A DNA stretch of 64,000 bases from Moniliella sp. 'wahieum' (GCA_003971905.1 RSEE01000049.1:1-64000), one strand, 5' to 3'. Counted from the stretch's first letter, positions 10,556 through 22,049 are shown. The notes: generated by a model not told the origin, from the letters alone. Numbers and translations: made by a program.

Positions 10556-12137
10556 TCGGCGCGCACCGCCTCGGGAATTCCAATGGGAACCAGATCGAGA
10601 GGATGGATAAGAGAAGGGGGAAAGATCTCTTCAGTCGGCTCGAGCGGTTCGTGCGAGGGAGGCAAAGTACGCAGAGCACGTTTAGCGGCGCCAGTACCCT
10701 GAGTAACAAGGGCGACGTGAGTGCCAGTTTCTTTGAAGGAAAAAACGTTGCAAGTGGGATTTGGGGACAAAATACTGGCAAACGCGACAGAAGAGCAAGC
10801 GAAGACGAGGACAATACTCCAGGTCGATCTTGTCGAGGGCAGTGCGGACGATAATGAATGGGTCACGATAATGCGAGGCGGCAGCCTGGCCCTTGAGAAG
10901 GCTGCAGCGGCGAGCGTGTCGCCTGGCGCCAGCGGAGGTCGGGTCAGATGTCGAGCAGGCCGAGCAGGGTGTAGCAGCCTGAGCAAGGCAGGCACGGGGT
11001 CAGAGCTGGTGTAGGGCCGTCAGGCGGGATTGGAAGGGCACGTACCAGATTCTGACGACTGAATGGTGACACGGAGGGGGCAAGTCGGGACTCAGGACGA
11101 TCTTGGTGGAAATGATGGGCAGACGGACGAGCGTGGTAACCGGGGGCGTCGCTGGCGAGCCAGGCGAGGCTGAGTCGGGAGGCGGCGAGGACAAGGGCGG
11201 AGGCCGGGGGAAGACATGGGGCCAGCTGCACGCCTGGAGCCCAAGGCGAGGCGGGCGGCGCGAGGAGGAGGCCCGGGGCGGCAGCGAGGCAGCAGAGGCA
11301 GGGCTTGCCCTTGTCCAAATTCACCAGTGCTGCCACGACGGCCGAAAGCGCGGGCCACGAGCGATTAGGTGGAGGAGGCCTACGCGGCCGTAGGATGGCG
11401 GTGGGGGGGGGGCATGTTGGCAGCGCACGGTGCGCCAACAATGTTGTGTGACATGTGACGCGCAGATTCGACGCCGTGATGCATGATGGCCATGCAGGAC
11501 ATGTGACGGCAATTTCCCTAGACCGACGCTGCGGGCATTAGGGTTACTACTTGTTCTCCTGGCCTGGGACTATGATCCTGGACAATTGCAGCTGGATCGG
11601 TGGAGATGGAGGGCGCATCCATCCTGGGCACGCTCGGTACGGGGGAGACCGTCACCTCCAGTAGGCGAAATCTCACCTATAGTCTCGACCCTGGTCTGTC
11701 TCGCTTAGCCCTGACTGTGCCAGGTGGCGTTTGCGCCACAAGATGATTTGTTGTGTGCATCAGCCTAGCTTTCGTGTTTCCTTTGATCAATCTATAGCCT
11801 AGAGAGTGCATTATGCTACCGGTGTTTACACAGTTGGTTCTTCAGTTGTAAGCGGGCTCCGTACCAGTGCTTCTTCAAATGTCGAAACAGATCATAATGA
11901 AGATTCATACATGACCCTCTCTTTCACCGTGTGCGGCACCCAGATGCTCGCTTGACATGGTAAAATGGAGAAACCCGCGGATACCACATTGCCGGCATCC
12001 CACATTGTTTCGGATACTTCAGGAACGCAGGAGCAGGAGGAGAGAAGTAGACACCCAAAAGAGGGACTCTGGACGAACAGAGGCGCCAGAGAATCAACAT
12101 GGGACTGCTTGATAGTTCAATGATTGTTCAATGATTC
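10556..12137. other. gene-free stretch between RecQ relic and ALDH
   Basis: No gene is recognised. GC-rich ORFs between 10430 and 11440 on both strands look random. The region after 11500 is AT-richer and probably holds the ALDH 3' UTR and terminator. TGTGACA units occur at 11447-11459. Confidence 0.45.
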
Positions 12138-13815
12138 TCATTTGCTTTCCTCTTGTGCTTTAGAAGGGGTTGGGCGCATCAATGTTGATCGACACGCCTT
12201 AACCTGAACATAATTTTCCAGACCGTATGCCGAGCCTTCACGGCCAATACCTGATGCCTTGTACCCACCAGTCGGCACTTGGGCCGACAAGGCGAGAGGT
12301 ACGTGTTGATCCACACCGAGCCCGCCTCGAGGGAGTGGGCCGTCTTGAGCGCCTTGGAGATGTCGCGGGAAAATATGCCCGCGGCCAAGCCATACATGGA
12401 ATCGTTGGCCTTGTGCAGCAGCTCGTCGTGATCCTTGAATTTGTGCACAACCACCACTGGACCAAATATTTCCTCGCGATTGATCACCGAGTCCTCGGGG
12501 GTATCGACAAAGATAGTAGGCTCAATGAACCACCCATTCAGCTTGCCCTTTCCAACGTACCGCTCTTCCGGCAAAGGATTGCCACCCGTCACCAGGCGCG
12601 CTTCGGCCTTGCCAATCTGAATGTACTTCATGACGCGGTCATATTGCACCTCGCTGATCTGCGGGCCGAGAAAGGTAGACGGGTCAAAGGGGTCACCCAC
12701 CTTGATGGCCTCAAACCTCGCCTTGGACGGCGAGGAAAGGCTCATAAGTTTCTCGGCCACATAGATCCGCGATCCGGCACAGCAGGCCTGGCCGTGTTGA
12801 AGGTAGCGCCCAATGTGCACCATGAAAGCGCCTGTTCCAAATCGGCATCGTCCAGCACTACCACGGGGATTGCCACCCAGCTCCAGGGTTACCTTTTTGA
12901 GGTTGGTACTGGCGCCGCTTGCATCACCATGCGTCCGACACGTGTGGAACCGGTAAAGGACACCTTGTCAATATCCATGTGCTCGGCAATCGCGCTACCC
13001 GCGCCTGGTCCGAGACCCGTGACAAGGTTGACCACGCCAGGGGGAACCCGGCTTGGTGAATCAGTTCAAACAACCTGAGTGCCGACAAGGGCGTATTCTC
13101 CGCCGACTTGATCACCACCGTGTTGCCTGTCGCTAGGGCGGGGGCCAGCTTCCATGCTGTGAGCGTCAATGGGAAATTCCACGGTACGATGGCACCGCAT
13201 ACACCGACTGGTTCCAAACGGGCATACTGGAACAAGTGTGGGTTCTCCCCAGATAAGACTTGGCCCGTGTGCTTGTCGGCCCAACCGGCAAAGTAGCGGA
13301 ACGCCTCGACGACTTGGGGGATATCAATTGCCTTGGCCAATGACACTGGCTTACCGCCGTCGATCGCCCGATCGCAGCCAACTCGTCCAAGTTCTCTTCG
13401 ACCAGACGGACGAGTTTGGTGAGCATCGCAGCGCGTTGGGGACCGGTTGTCTGCAAGCCCCAAGTCGTCTTGAATGCGCGACGGGCCGCCTTGACAGCCA
13501 CATCAACGTCATCTTTATCGCCTTGGGCAACATCAGCAAGTAACACCTTGGTGGCTGGGTTGTACACCTTGAGCTGCTCCCCCGTCTTGGCAGAGACCCA
13601 TTTCCACTGGAGAGAGCGAGGGGTGTGGTTAGAAGAGATGATTTCCAAGAATGGTCCAGGGAAGCGGCAGCACTCATGAGAAGGTAGGGAGCAGAGTGGT
13701 ACGTACTCAATGTACAGGCCGCCGCAGAAGCTGGACTTGGAGCCGTCGGGGAACGTGAGGTTAACAGTCGGCACAGGTGATGAGCCGTGAGGAAGAGTTC
13801 GCCGTAGAAGCCATA
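12138..13815 (-). CDS. aldehyde dehydrogenase (NAD(P)+), frame-broken
   Basis: Oxidises aldehydes to carboxylic acids in the cytosol or mitochondrion. Visible in order: an N-terminal LYNPAT-type segment ([13 protein letters not shown]), [16 protein letters not shown] with [26 protein letters not shown], the catalytic Cys in [22 protein letters not shown] and [12 protein letters not shown] near the end. The length fits the usual ~500 aa. The ATG at 13815 lies about 100 bp below a TATA box. An intron at 13607-13702 (gtaccact...ctctccag) joins in frame. At least six single-base frame changes are needed (near 13790, 13370, 13050, 12880, 12830, 12290), so the exact product cannot be given. The final stop is the tga at 12138-12140 once the last shift is allowed. 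Confidence 0.9.
13607..13702 (-). other. intron 1 of the aldehyde dehydrogenase gene
   Basis: On the minus strand it runs from gtaccactctgct to cgctctctccag. Its removal joins LYIEY to [10 protein letters not shown] in one frame, which is where ALDHs have their first beta-strands. Confidence 0.7.
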
Positions 13816-13914
13816 TTGGAGAAGGAGGAGGTGGAAGAGGAAGAGGACCAGGGAGAGGAAGAGCGATGGTAAAAGATGTTGAAAACGGAGGAGGGGAGAA
13901 GGAAAGAGACGGGG

Positions 13915-13924
13915 TTATATATAC
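13915..13924 (-). promoter_or_regulatory. TATA box of ALDH
   Basis: The minus strand reads gtatatataa, about 100 bp upstream of the proposed ATG at 13815. The pyrimidine-rich leader between them fits a 5' UTR. Confidence 0.6.
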
Positions 13925-14464
13925 GAGGCGCGCACACCCACTGCAAGATAATGGATTGGTTAATGGCCGAAGCCCATCCGCCGCACGGCAACAGTACAGA
14001 GGAGACGAACGTGATGTTGACGGCGGGGAGGGGGTGCAGAGCACCATTGCCTACTGCACCGCGAGCGAGATTCGGAGTATCAGCCACTTGTCCCTTAGGG
14101 CGTGTGCGCAGAGACGGACAACAAAGGAGTGGGATGGCGGAGTTGGTTGGGGTTGTCGCCGGGGGCCGCTGTGTGCGAGACAGCTGCGGCGGCGGCAAAG
14201 CAAGGTCGCAAGTTGTTTTGCCGCCAAAAACGATGTGGAGGAATATTCAACTATGCTACGGAGGATATGGATTGCAACCGACACCAGACTGCTGTGTGCG
14301 TCTCGACGCCGAGCGCGAAGCGGCAAAATCATCGATGGATTACAAGAAGCACACGTGCTCACCTACAAAAACTTGGAGAGCATCGATGATGAAAACTCTG
14401 TGGCAATGGCTGTCTTTGGGAGAATGGCAGGACGACTCGCAAGAGCGGGACAAGAAAGATAAAC

Positions 14465-14500
14465 AGTGACTATGACTAGTGACTAGGGACTATAGTGACG
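14465..14500. repeat. AGTGACT heptamer cluster
   Basis: AGTGACT occurs at 14465-14471 and 14478-14484, interleaved with the six- and seven-base variants atgact, agggact and atagtgac. Confidence 0.7.
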
Positions 14501-14710
14501 CGCCCAGTGACGTGTGACGAAGAGCAACTCCATCACACTTGCTCCTCCGGCCTCTGCAGCACAGGAAGGGTGGGTCGAATATGTCTGCCCGGAAAAAGGT
14601 AGTTAAGTACGTTAAACGATAAACGTTAACTGCGCTATGTATCTTCGTGCTGCCACACCGAAGGGCATCTGGTGGGGGCTAGGTCATCGACATCGATCAT
14701 CTGTGGCTAT

Positions 14711-14764
14711 ACTGAGTACACTGAGTACTCACTTGTCGCGGTCTCACGCGTCACGCGTCACGCC
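14711..14764. repeat. ACTGAGT and CGTCACG heptamer clusters
   Basis: ACTGAGT occurs at 14711-14717 and 14720-14726, followed by actcac. Then TCACGCG occurs three times in tandem at 14744-14764 (third copy tcacgcc), which is the CGTCACG unit in another register. Confidence 0.8.
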
Positions 14765-15684
14765 ATAACGTCCTACGTCCCTCGCAACGCGCAAATGCTA
14801 ATCCTATAGCGGGTCAGAGAGCCTCACCGAAGTCACTCCGCAGCATAGTCACTAGCTTCACTACAGAGACGCTCCTCAGGCTCAGCGATGAGGCTCATCC
14901 CTCATCGGCCTCATCCTTTGTCGAAAGAAGCACAAGGATCAACAGCAAGTGAAGTCTGTAGCGCTGTCGACGCGTCGAAGCGCGAACCGCAGTCAAATTA
15001 GGCAAGGTGGAGGTCCGAAGGACACTCGGAGGTACACCTGAGCCACAGTATGTCCGCCATCACATGCACACAATACGTACCATACACAGGAGATCTCCGA
15101 TGTTCAAGAAGACCACAGTTGGGAAAAGGGAGAGTCTACGGAGCTTCCGGGAGTAACAACGTTTTGCCCCCGTTGCCGGAACTGCGTTGATGGCTTGCCT
15201 CGATTACCATGAAAGCACTGGTAGGCAGACTGCAGAACAGTCTTGGGTGAGCTAGAGAACGGCAAAAGTGTGCTACCCAACATAGGTGCCTGCGGTTTGC
15301 GGCGTGACGCGCGACATATATGGAACACAACCACAGTCAGTCCAGGCCTGCTCAGGCGCTCGGGCCTTGAGGCAGCCCAACAAGTGCTAACCGCGCCGCG
15401 TTACGCAGCACTGCTCAGATCTGCCTCAGAACGGCCTGGTAGGCCTGGTGGCTCGTGCGCGTGAAGCGTGACATGGGGCTTGTGTGACCACGTGACCATT
15501 TGCCACCACGACTGGGGAAGAGACTGGGAACACCAGCACTGGCCGCGGCCCTTGCCTGCAGCCACCGATTGCAGCCACCATCGGACAGCCCGGCAGTGCC
15601 GGCGTTCCGGGTAGCCCCGTTCCGCCGCTGTTGCGCCCCCAGGCTGCCTTGGCCTGCGTGCATCCCCTCCCCCCACTGATAGGC

Positions 15685-17008
15685 ATGCCGTCCAAATCGC
15701 GCAAAGCCAAGCACGCCAACCGCGCCGGCCACACACCGCCCAGAGCCACGGCGTGCCCACCATGTCCCAGCCGCCCACGCTCCCGAAGCATCCGACAACG
15801 ACACCCCCAACGCCACCGTGTCCTGGACAGCAGCTCGGACGCCGACAGCTCCACACCGCTGCCTCGGCGACACATCACTCCGCGCCCCTCTCGGCGGACG
15901 CAGTGGCTATCATTCACAACCTCGCCCAGATCGGCCTTTCACATCTGCTCGAGACCGTCTCTCAGTCCACGGCATTCCAGCCCGCAGCCGAAGCCGCCTT
16001 AGCCGCGCTGACCGCCAAGGTCCAACAGCACGCGGAGGATGCAAGGGCCGATTCCCAGCAGGACGCAGAGTCGATGTCCACGTTTGGCAAGAAGCCTCCC
16101 TCTTCCCGTTCGTCCTTCGTCTCGCTCCATCACCGCATGACCGCCGCAGAAGGCCAGATCGGCGTCTGGGCCGGCGACGCATCGGCCCGGGCCGAGACTG
16201 CCTCCGCCGCGGATTCCCAAGCTGACGTCTCCACTCAGCCCGCCCTCCCCGGGCCCGAGCTGTGGCATGAACTCAACGAACGTCTCAACGCCGTCGAACA
16301 CCAGCTGGCCCAGCTCCAACTCCACGCGCCTGCGGTTCCCCCCTCTGTCGCCGCTGCTGCGGCCCCCCGCCCCTCCAGCTGCCGCCGCAGCCATCCCCAC
16401 GCTGTCCGCCCAGTCCGCGCCGTCCGTCCAGACCATCCCCTCCCACCCAGACCCACAAACCTGCCGGGACTACTCCCTGGGCACGTCACCCCGATGCTTC
16501 CCCGGCCGTTGAGCCGATTCCCAACCTCGGTTATTTGAGCAACGGAGCCGCGCATCTGGTCGCGCCGGGTCCTTGGGTTGGCGCCCCTCCCTACGAACCC
16601 ACCCACCCCCGTTCTTGCAAGGACCTGGACCGCATCTTCGGCGGCCCCATCAACACCACCTGGTGGGGTTATCGCGATTGTTCTTCCGTGTCTGGGGTTG
16701 GCGTGGGGTGTGCGGTGACGCCAACCTGGCCAGGTTCGTCCTAGACAAACTGCCTGAGCACATTCGTAACTTGTTCCTCTGCGACCCCCGTTTTACCCAC
16801 ATGATCTTCTATGGTGACCTGCCAGCTATATTGGAGCAGCTCGACCGTCATTTCGGCCGCCCTGTCACCCGCGACGAGTTCTATCTAGCCGTGTCGGACA
16901 AGTGGGCCATCCGTCACGAAACGTACTTGTCATACGAAAGGCGGCACCTGGCCATCCTTCGTGCAATTGAGGGCTTCTGTAGTGACAGAGCGGCGGTCCG
17001 CTCTTGAT
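15685..17008 (+). mobile_element. gag-like retroelement relic
   Basis: The first frame begins MPSKSRKAKH (15685) and shifts into a longer one (ATG 15762) rich in Ala, Gln and Ser with a probable helical/coiled region (HLLETVSQSTAFQPAAEAAL, then LWHELNERLNAVEHQLAQLQ), then a proline-rich linker. Around 16620-17008 there is a capsid-like segment: NTTWWGYRD, LDKLPEHIRNLF, LEQLDRHFGRPVTRDEFY and YERRHLAILRAIEGF, in the style of fungal retrotransposon Gag proteins. At least two frame shifts occur. No protease, RT or integrase follows, and no zinc knuckle is seen. I infer a truncated LTR-retroelement gag; Ty3/gypsy is likely but not proven. Confidence 0.6.
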
Positions 17009-17455
17009 CAAGGGCATACCGATGGTGGTGAGCTGCGAGCTGTCGAACATGAACCTCACGACCCCCGATGCGGTCAATCGAGCCGTCTGCACGATTCTGT
17101 GTGAAAACGGAAGCGAGCAACCGGTCACTATACCGTCTGGCCCGACACTTAGCTGTGACAACGCACTGCTCCGTCTGCTGCCAACGCGGTTCAGCTGGCG
17201 CCGTCCAGCTAACGATCCGATGCGTCGAGGGTGATTCTACCATTGACGTTGGCTTTCCGCCGAGCTCGCTTCTGATGTGCAGGCCGTGGCAGCACAGGTG
17301 CCAACGCGGGCAGTACTCCTGTAGCAAGTGTTCCCCCGTCACGATACTAGTAGGCACAGTGCTTAATTCCCCCCACTACAATCCCGCAACGGGCTGCCCT
17401 CTCCCGACTAGCAGCAATGCATTAACCCATATGTCCCCACTGTAACCGCACAACG
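17009..17455. other. retroelement-like tail up to the 5S gene
   Basis: Frames here are short and broken. The 40 bp before the 5S start (aatgcat at 17416 and catatgtcccc near 17428) repeat the layout found upstream of the 5S pseudogene at 4668. No independent gene is seen. Confidence 0.45.
17426..17434 (+). promoter_or_regulatory. TATA-like box of the 5S gene
   Basis: cccatatgt lies about 28 bp before the 5S start. The pseudogene copy has cccatatcc at the same distance (4639-4647). Dispersed 5S genes of other fungi use an upstream TATA-like box near -29. Confidence 0.5.
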
Positions 17456-17581
17456 ATCCGCTCCATAGAACTGTGAAAGCACCGCGTCCCGTGCGATCTG
17501 CAAAGGTCCCCACAGTGTCGCCCAGTCAGTAGGACGACGGTGGGGGACCACGTGGGAATCCTAGATGCCGTGGTTCTTTTT
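17456..17581 (+). rRNA. 5S rRNA gene
   Basis: A 120-nt 5S rRNA starts at atccgctccatagaactgtg. It keeps the internal control region: the A box agcaccgcgtcccg and the C box ggtgggggaccacgtgggaa. The 3' strand ends gatgccgtggtt, which pairs only roughly with the 5' end, and is followed directly by a T5 Pol III terminator at 17577-17581. The gene stands alone, not in an rDNA unit, so this fungus has at least some dispersed 5S genes. A few changes in normally conserved bases mean it may be a variant copy. Confidence 0.88.
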
Positions 17582-17966
17582 GTCCCTTTCTCCATATCTC
17601 CGTTTGCACGCACCCAGCCCCTGCCCATCACTCCCTTGAGTCCCCCGTTTCCACCACCCAGTAGTAAGCAGCTGCACCCCATCGTACCTCCTGCCTTCGT
17701 GTCATCGTCTCTCCCCACCGCCTTTCTTTGTCCCAGATCCCTATCTACCCTTCCTACTAATCGCCTCACGTATCCCTCCCGACGGCGCACCAACCGGAGT
17801 ATACTGTGGAGCTACGTTCTTCTCTCGGCAACTGCTCACTCTTAGTAGAATGTGAATACATAGCATGGTTACTCCCACCTAAGTGGTTGCTCTCCTCGGG
17901 TAGGGGTAGACTCCGCAAGCGGAGGAGCTACCCATTCTTCCTTGCCTTTTAGCACAGTCCATCAAC
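17582..17966. other. gene-free stretch with a compound hairpin
   Basis: Pyrimidine-rich sequence with no gene. At 17898-17933 there is a nested inverted repeat: an outer gggtag/ctaccc pair and an inner ctccgc-aa-gcggag stem. It lies just past the 3' end of the metallophosphoesterase gene. Confidence 0.5.
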
Positions 17967-18973
17967 TCATTTCGACATGGCGGCCGGAACAATGTCGACG
18001 ACAATCGGGTCGCCGCCGTCCTCAATCGCGGCGTTTACCAGTGTTGTCCGTGGCTTTTGCTTACCCACCAGCGTTGTGGTCCACCCTCTCACCACTCGTG
18101 CCGCCAGTCCAGACACAGATGCCCAACTGGCTCCATCCTGCACGGCATCGTGCAGCCGCAGCGCCGGATCCAGCACGACGTCCCTGCGCCCGTGTGCGTC
18201 ATGGATGTGGCCCCATACGGCTAGCCGCGGGCGCACGCGTGCCAGCTCAGCGGCTAGGAAACGACAGCCAGTATGCTTTCCGTCAACTTGGTCGAGGAAG
18301 CGGTGCGGAGGGCCGTGGGTGATCACAATGTCAGACGAGCTCGGAATAGTGCCGGCCCAAACGTCGGTGATGGGAAGGTACTGGAAGGCAAAGTTGCCAT
18401 ACTGCGGGTACGCGGGGAGCCGTAAATCTTTACAGGCACAGCCGAGTGCGCCGAACCAAGGGCGGTGGCAGGAATGACATCCAGTGTGATGGCGCTATCT
18501 TGTAAGTAAGTGAGGTCGCCCCAGTCCAGTTCTTGCACAGGGCGCTGATCGCTAAACATGTCAGGGTTTTTGCGGTGGAAATCCTCGTCGAGCAGCAGAT
18601 CGTGGTTGCCAGCAATGACCACCTTATGCTTGTGTGGCTGCTTGAGCCAGTTCAGCTGGGCCTGCAGCTCATCGAATGTGCCCGTCTGTGTCAAGTCGCC
18701 TGCATGAATGAGCAGGTCGCCGGCCGGAAGCACAGGCTGTTGGTTGTGTGTATCAGAGATACAGACAACGCGCACAAATGCGTCCCCAACCGAAGAAGCT
18801 GCAGGTACAGGGGGGTGGTACATCGATCTGCCCTGTGTTCGCGCCTGTCTCGCCCCGGGTGGCGGGGCGATGCGTGGGTGGTGGGCCAACAACCAAGAGG
18901 CGGCGCGGGAGCGCCGGTCAGGGCGGGGCGGGGCGACTTGGCCGCGCACAACAAATGACGGTGATTCTTCCAT
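17967..18973 (-). CDS. metallophosphoesterase, MPPED1/2 (UPF0046) type
   Basis: A calcineurin-like phosphodiesterase with a binuclear metal site. All five metal-binding blocks are present in order: CISDTHN, GDLTQTG, VIAGNHD, THGPPHRFLD and WGHIHDAHG. The spacing and the YLQDS...VKIYGSP stretch match the MPPED1/MPPED2 family rather than PP2B-type phosphatases. Length is about 330 aa. One frame shift near 18420, between YGSP and the THGPP half, is needed; otherwise the gene is intact. The ATG at 18973 gives a basic, probably disordered leader of about 50 residues; an internal Met (MYHPPVP) could be the real start. A TATA box lies at 19091-19097. Confidence 0.88.
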
Positions 18974-19090
18974 GCTGCTGGAACGAGCTCCTGATGGATG
19001 GGTGGGTATGGTGTGGGCGGCGAATGGGGTGTGATATAAGAGGGGCGATGGGGGGCGTGCGGTTGGAGACGTAGCTCGGAGATGCTTTTC

Positions 19091-19097
19091 TTATATA
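19091..19097 (-). promoter_or_regulatory. TATA box of the metallophosphoesterase gene
   Basis: The minus strand reads ctctatataagaaa, about 120 bp before the ATG at 18973. A second, weaker ttatatca lies nearer, at about 19030. Confidence 0.5.
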
Positions 19098-20179
19098 GAG
19101 GCACTGGCCAGGTCCAAAAGGCATTGTCTCCAAGGGGTTGGTGGGTTGGGCAGATGCGTAACGGCGGAGACAAGGGAGCATCAAAAAGCATCTTTATATC
19201 GTGATTAAAGCGTATCGAGATACTGCAGACAGGACCACAGAAGAGGCACTTATTTACGATGCCTGACCCCCCTGGGTCCGCAGCCAGCCAACTCGGCCAG
19301 GGCGGTGTGGTGCAGTGGATGCGATGGTGCCCCACCCATGTCCGAAAGCCAAAAAATAGTACTAGAACAAACGCAGCGTTCTTTGCCAGCCAGCAACAAA
19401 CAAGTCGCCACAACAAGCCATCTCGGCGCTCGGCAAAAAGCTTATACTAGAGAGTGCACCCAGCTTCTGTTGCGTGCTGGTGGTGCGCTGCCAGCCACCC
19501 TTGGCGATTGCCAGCCTATCCATATCATCCACTGTCCCGCCGAGCCTCGGAGAAGGATGGTGTGGCGCAGTCGCCGCCTCTCGTCTCTTCGCGAGACTGA
19601 GAAGTATATACTGCCTAAGTAATTGGACTATATTGCGCCTATACCAATGACTTTATCCCTGGTGTGAACTGCTTCACATGCTTATATCCCACCGTCGTTT
19701 TTTTGCTACACTACAGTGTGTGTCTGTGGACCGTCACGGCGTCACACCCTTCTGCCCTTGCCCAACTGTTATTGTTGCCCTCATCGCCCTCTCACGCCGG
19801 CGTTCGAGTGGCGCCTGGACCAGGGTGAGGTGGAGGAGCCTATAGAGACACTGGTGAGCCCGCTGTGCTCTTGAAGGAACCAAACAGAAGGATGGCCGCT
19901 TCTCGCTGACAATATTAACATTTTCCCGGCCGGTGTACCTTTAATAACAGGGGGGGCGGGGGGCGGGGGTTATGCATTTGGGTTACCAGTTATGAGCGTG
20001 GGCCGTCTCGTCGGTTTTATCGCTGCAGCACACCGTGGCATGAGTGCATGAGGTGCAAGCGCTGCCCCGTCCCCAACCCCCCGCGTTGGCTCGTTCCTAG
20101 CGAACTTTTCTGTCAATAAATCACCTCAAACGGTTTGAATATTGGATGGCGCATCTGCATCAGATCTCAGATTTTCACG

Positions 20180-20229
20180 CATCATGCATCATGCATCGTG
20201 CTAGTATGCATCATGCATCATGCATCATG
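20180..20229. repeat. CATCATG heptamer arrays
   Basis: CATCATG is repeated in phase at 20180-20193 (a third unit is catcgtg), interrupted by ctagtatg, then three perfect tandem copies follow at 20209-20229. Another gcatcatgcat lies near 20385. Confidence 0.9.
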
Positions 20230-20985
20230 CAAGTTGGCCAGCAAAGATGCTGCAATTTAATCACATGCCACGCACTGAAAAAGAGAGTCCGCCAGCGGCA
20301 TTTAACAAAACAACTTGCTTGGCAGTCACCGGTTTCTCTCGTTGTTTTCTCTCTCGAGCCTCTCCTTGGCCCGATCGGTCTAATGCATCATGCATTTTGT
20401 TCCCCCTCTTTCCGTTTCCTGGCAGCGCTGTACCGGCACCACAAAATCCGCAAGCAGAACAAGATAGGTCGCTGTGAGCGCTGGGATCATACGCGTCACG
20501 CTAGCCACTTGCCGTTTTCCCAGAGAGCGGCAGAGGGTCTAGGAAAGCAAGGCTTCTGATGCGCCCGTGTATTGGCCTGTGTGGTGATGGATTAATGCTT
20601 GGCTAGACCACGGAGTCTGGCCGCCTGTTGTCACTTGTCATCTAGTCACATGCCCCTGTCGCTCTTGTGCCTCGCGTGAGGCGGGAGGGAGACAGCGGGG
20701 CAGCATGGGTTGTCGCTTAGCTGCTCGAACCGCTAGCGCAAGCCCCTGCCTGTGCTACGGCGGGGATGGCTCCAGAGGGATGTGGTTGGGGGTGAAGTTT
20801 TTCCTCGGACTGAGAACAGAGGTACTGAGTATTCAGATGAGTTCGCAGCAGACACCAGCGCGTCAGCCACTGGACAGTACTCGTGTACCTGCATCTGCTG
20901 TCTCTGCGGACAGTCCCCCTGTACGGGGCGGGCAGAAGGTGAAGCTAAGACCATAAAGCCTATCACTTGCAGCATGGGGTTGAAG

Positions 20986-20999
20986 CGTGACGCGTGACG
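20986..20999. repeat. CGTGACG heptamer pair
   Basis: Two perfect tandem copies of CGTGACG, the complement of the CGTCACG unit at 14744-14764. Confidence 0.75.
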
Positions 21000-21583
21000 C
21001 ATGAGGCGCCGGCAGCAGCACACTGAGGGCCTGCGGATCGCCGCAAGACACGGCACGTGTGCCCCTCGCGCATCCAGCGCATCCCGCAGCGCCCAGCCCC
21101 ACCACGCCCCTCCCCGGAGCACGTTGTGTGTGATGGGTCTCAGCCCCCCGGCCGCTGCAAAGACACGTGCGGGCCAGCCCAGGCCAGCCTAACGAGCTAA
21201 CCGCATACGCGCATAACCGGGAGGCGGCAACTGATACCCGGGAACCAGTGTTCCGTCCAGAAGGCACCTGCCCCGCTGCTCTGCTGCCCCGCTGCCCCGC
21301 TGCTTCGCTACCCCAGATCGCCCCGGGCCAAACACAGCTATCGCCGCAACCGCCAAGGACCTCGACACGCCTCTCGACCTCTTCGACTGCTCCCCTGCCC
21401 GTCTCTACAGCTGTCACATGGCATCACCCTGTTTCCTTTCCACCCATCTGGCCCACCCAAACCCACAAGCTCACACTACCCCACCGCCACGCGTCCCCCG
21501 CGTTACCGGTTACCTGTGCCCCGAGTGGGCACCAGCAACTGTCCCTATAACAGCCACGTACTCCTAAGGTCCACACTATGAGA

Positions 21584-21630
21584 AGTCACTAGTCACTAGG
21601 TCACTAGTCACTGAATCACTGAATCACTAG
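21584..21630. repeat. AGTCACT heptamer array
   Basis: AGTCACT occurs in tandem at 21584-21597, again at 21606-21612, joined by aggtcact and followed by two gaatcact variants. This is the complement of the AGTGACT cluster at 14465. Confidence 0.9.
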
Positions 21631-22036
21631 CTCCACTGGCAACTAAGCAGTATCCACCCTTCTTGGAGAGCCTAGCGTCGTTGTGCCGTGGCCCCCAACA
21701 GCAGGTCCCAGCACCGGACCAGCAACCCTCGGCAACCCCAACCGCAAAAGGCTTAGTGAATAATGGTTGAGGTCCGAAAAGGTGCGATCATTAAGCGTGA
21801 GGCCCGGCGCCGGAAGCTGAAGCGGCCTCTGAGGCACAGTCTCATCGTCAGACAAAGGCACGCCAAACCCCCGATAGGTCCCCACGGGGCTCCACCCATC
21901 GCCCCCATATCTCACACCCAGTGCCTGACTGGGGCCTGGCAAAGCCAAGAACAGCGCGGCTCTCTCCAGCCGCAGCTGCTCGGTCTCCACATACGTACCT
22001 CAAACGTGTCTTCAAGCTTCAGGAGGATGCAGGATG

Positions 22037-22049
22037 CATCATGCATCAC
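22037..22049. repeat. CATCATG heptamer near the MFS promoter
   Basis: CATCATG at 22037-22043 is followed by catcacatg, about 160 bp upstream of the MFS TATA box. Confidence 0.5.

Larger units (their letters stand above)
13925..15684. other. gene-free stretch rich in heptamer repeats
   Basis: No gene is recognised. ORFs of about 200 aa between 13866 and 14469 on plus run antisense to the ALDH promoter and look random. The region contains three of the palindromic heptamer clusters (listed separately) and a ctcatc-rich segment at 14874-14915. It ends at the gag-like relic. Confidence 0.5.

Noticed and set aside
12227..13078. 283-aa plus-strand ORF
   Set aside because: Antisense shadow of the ALDH coding region.
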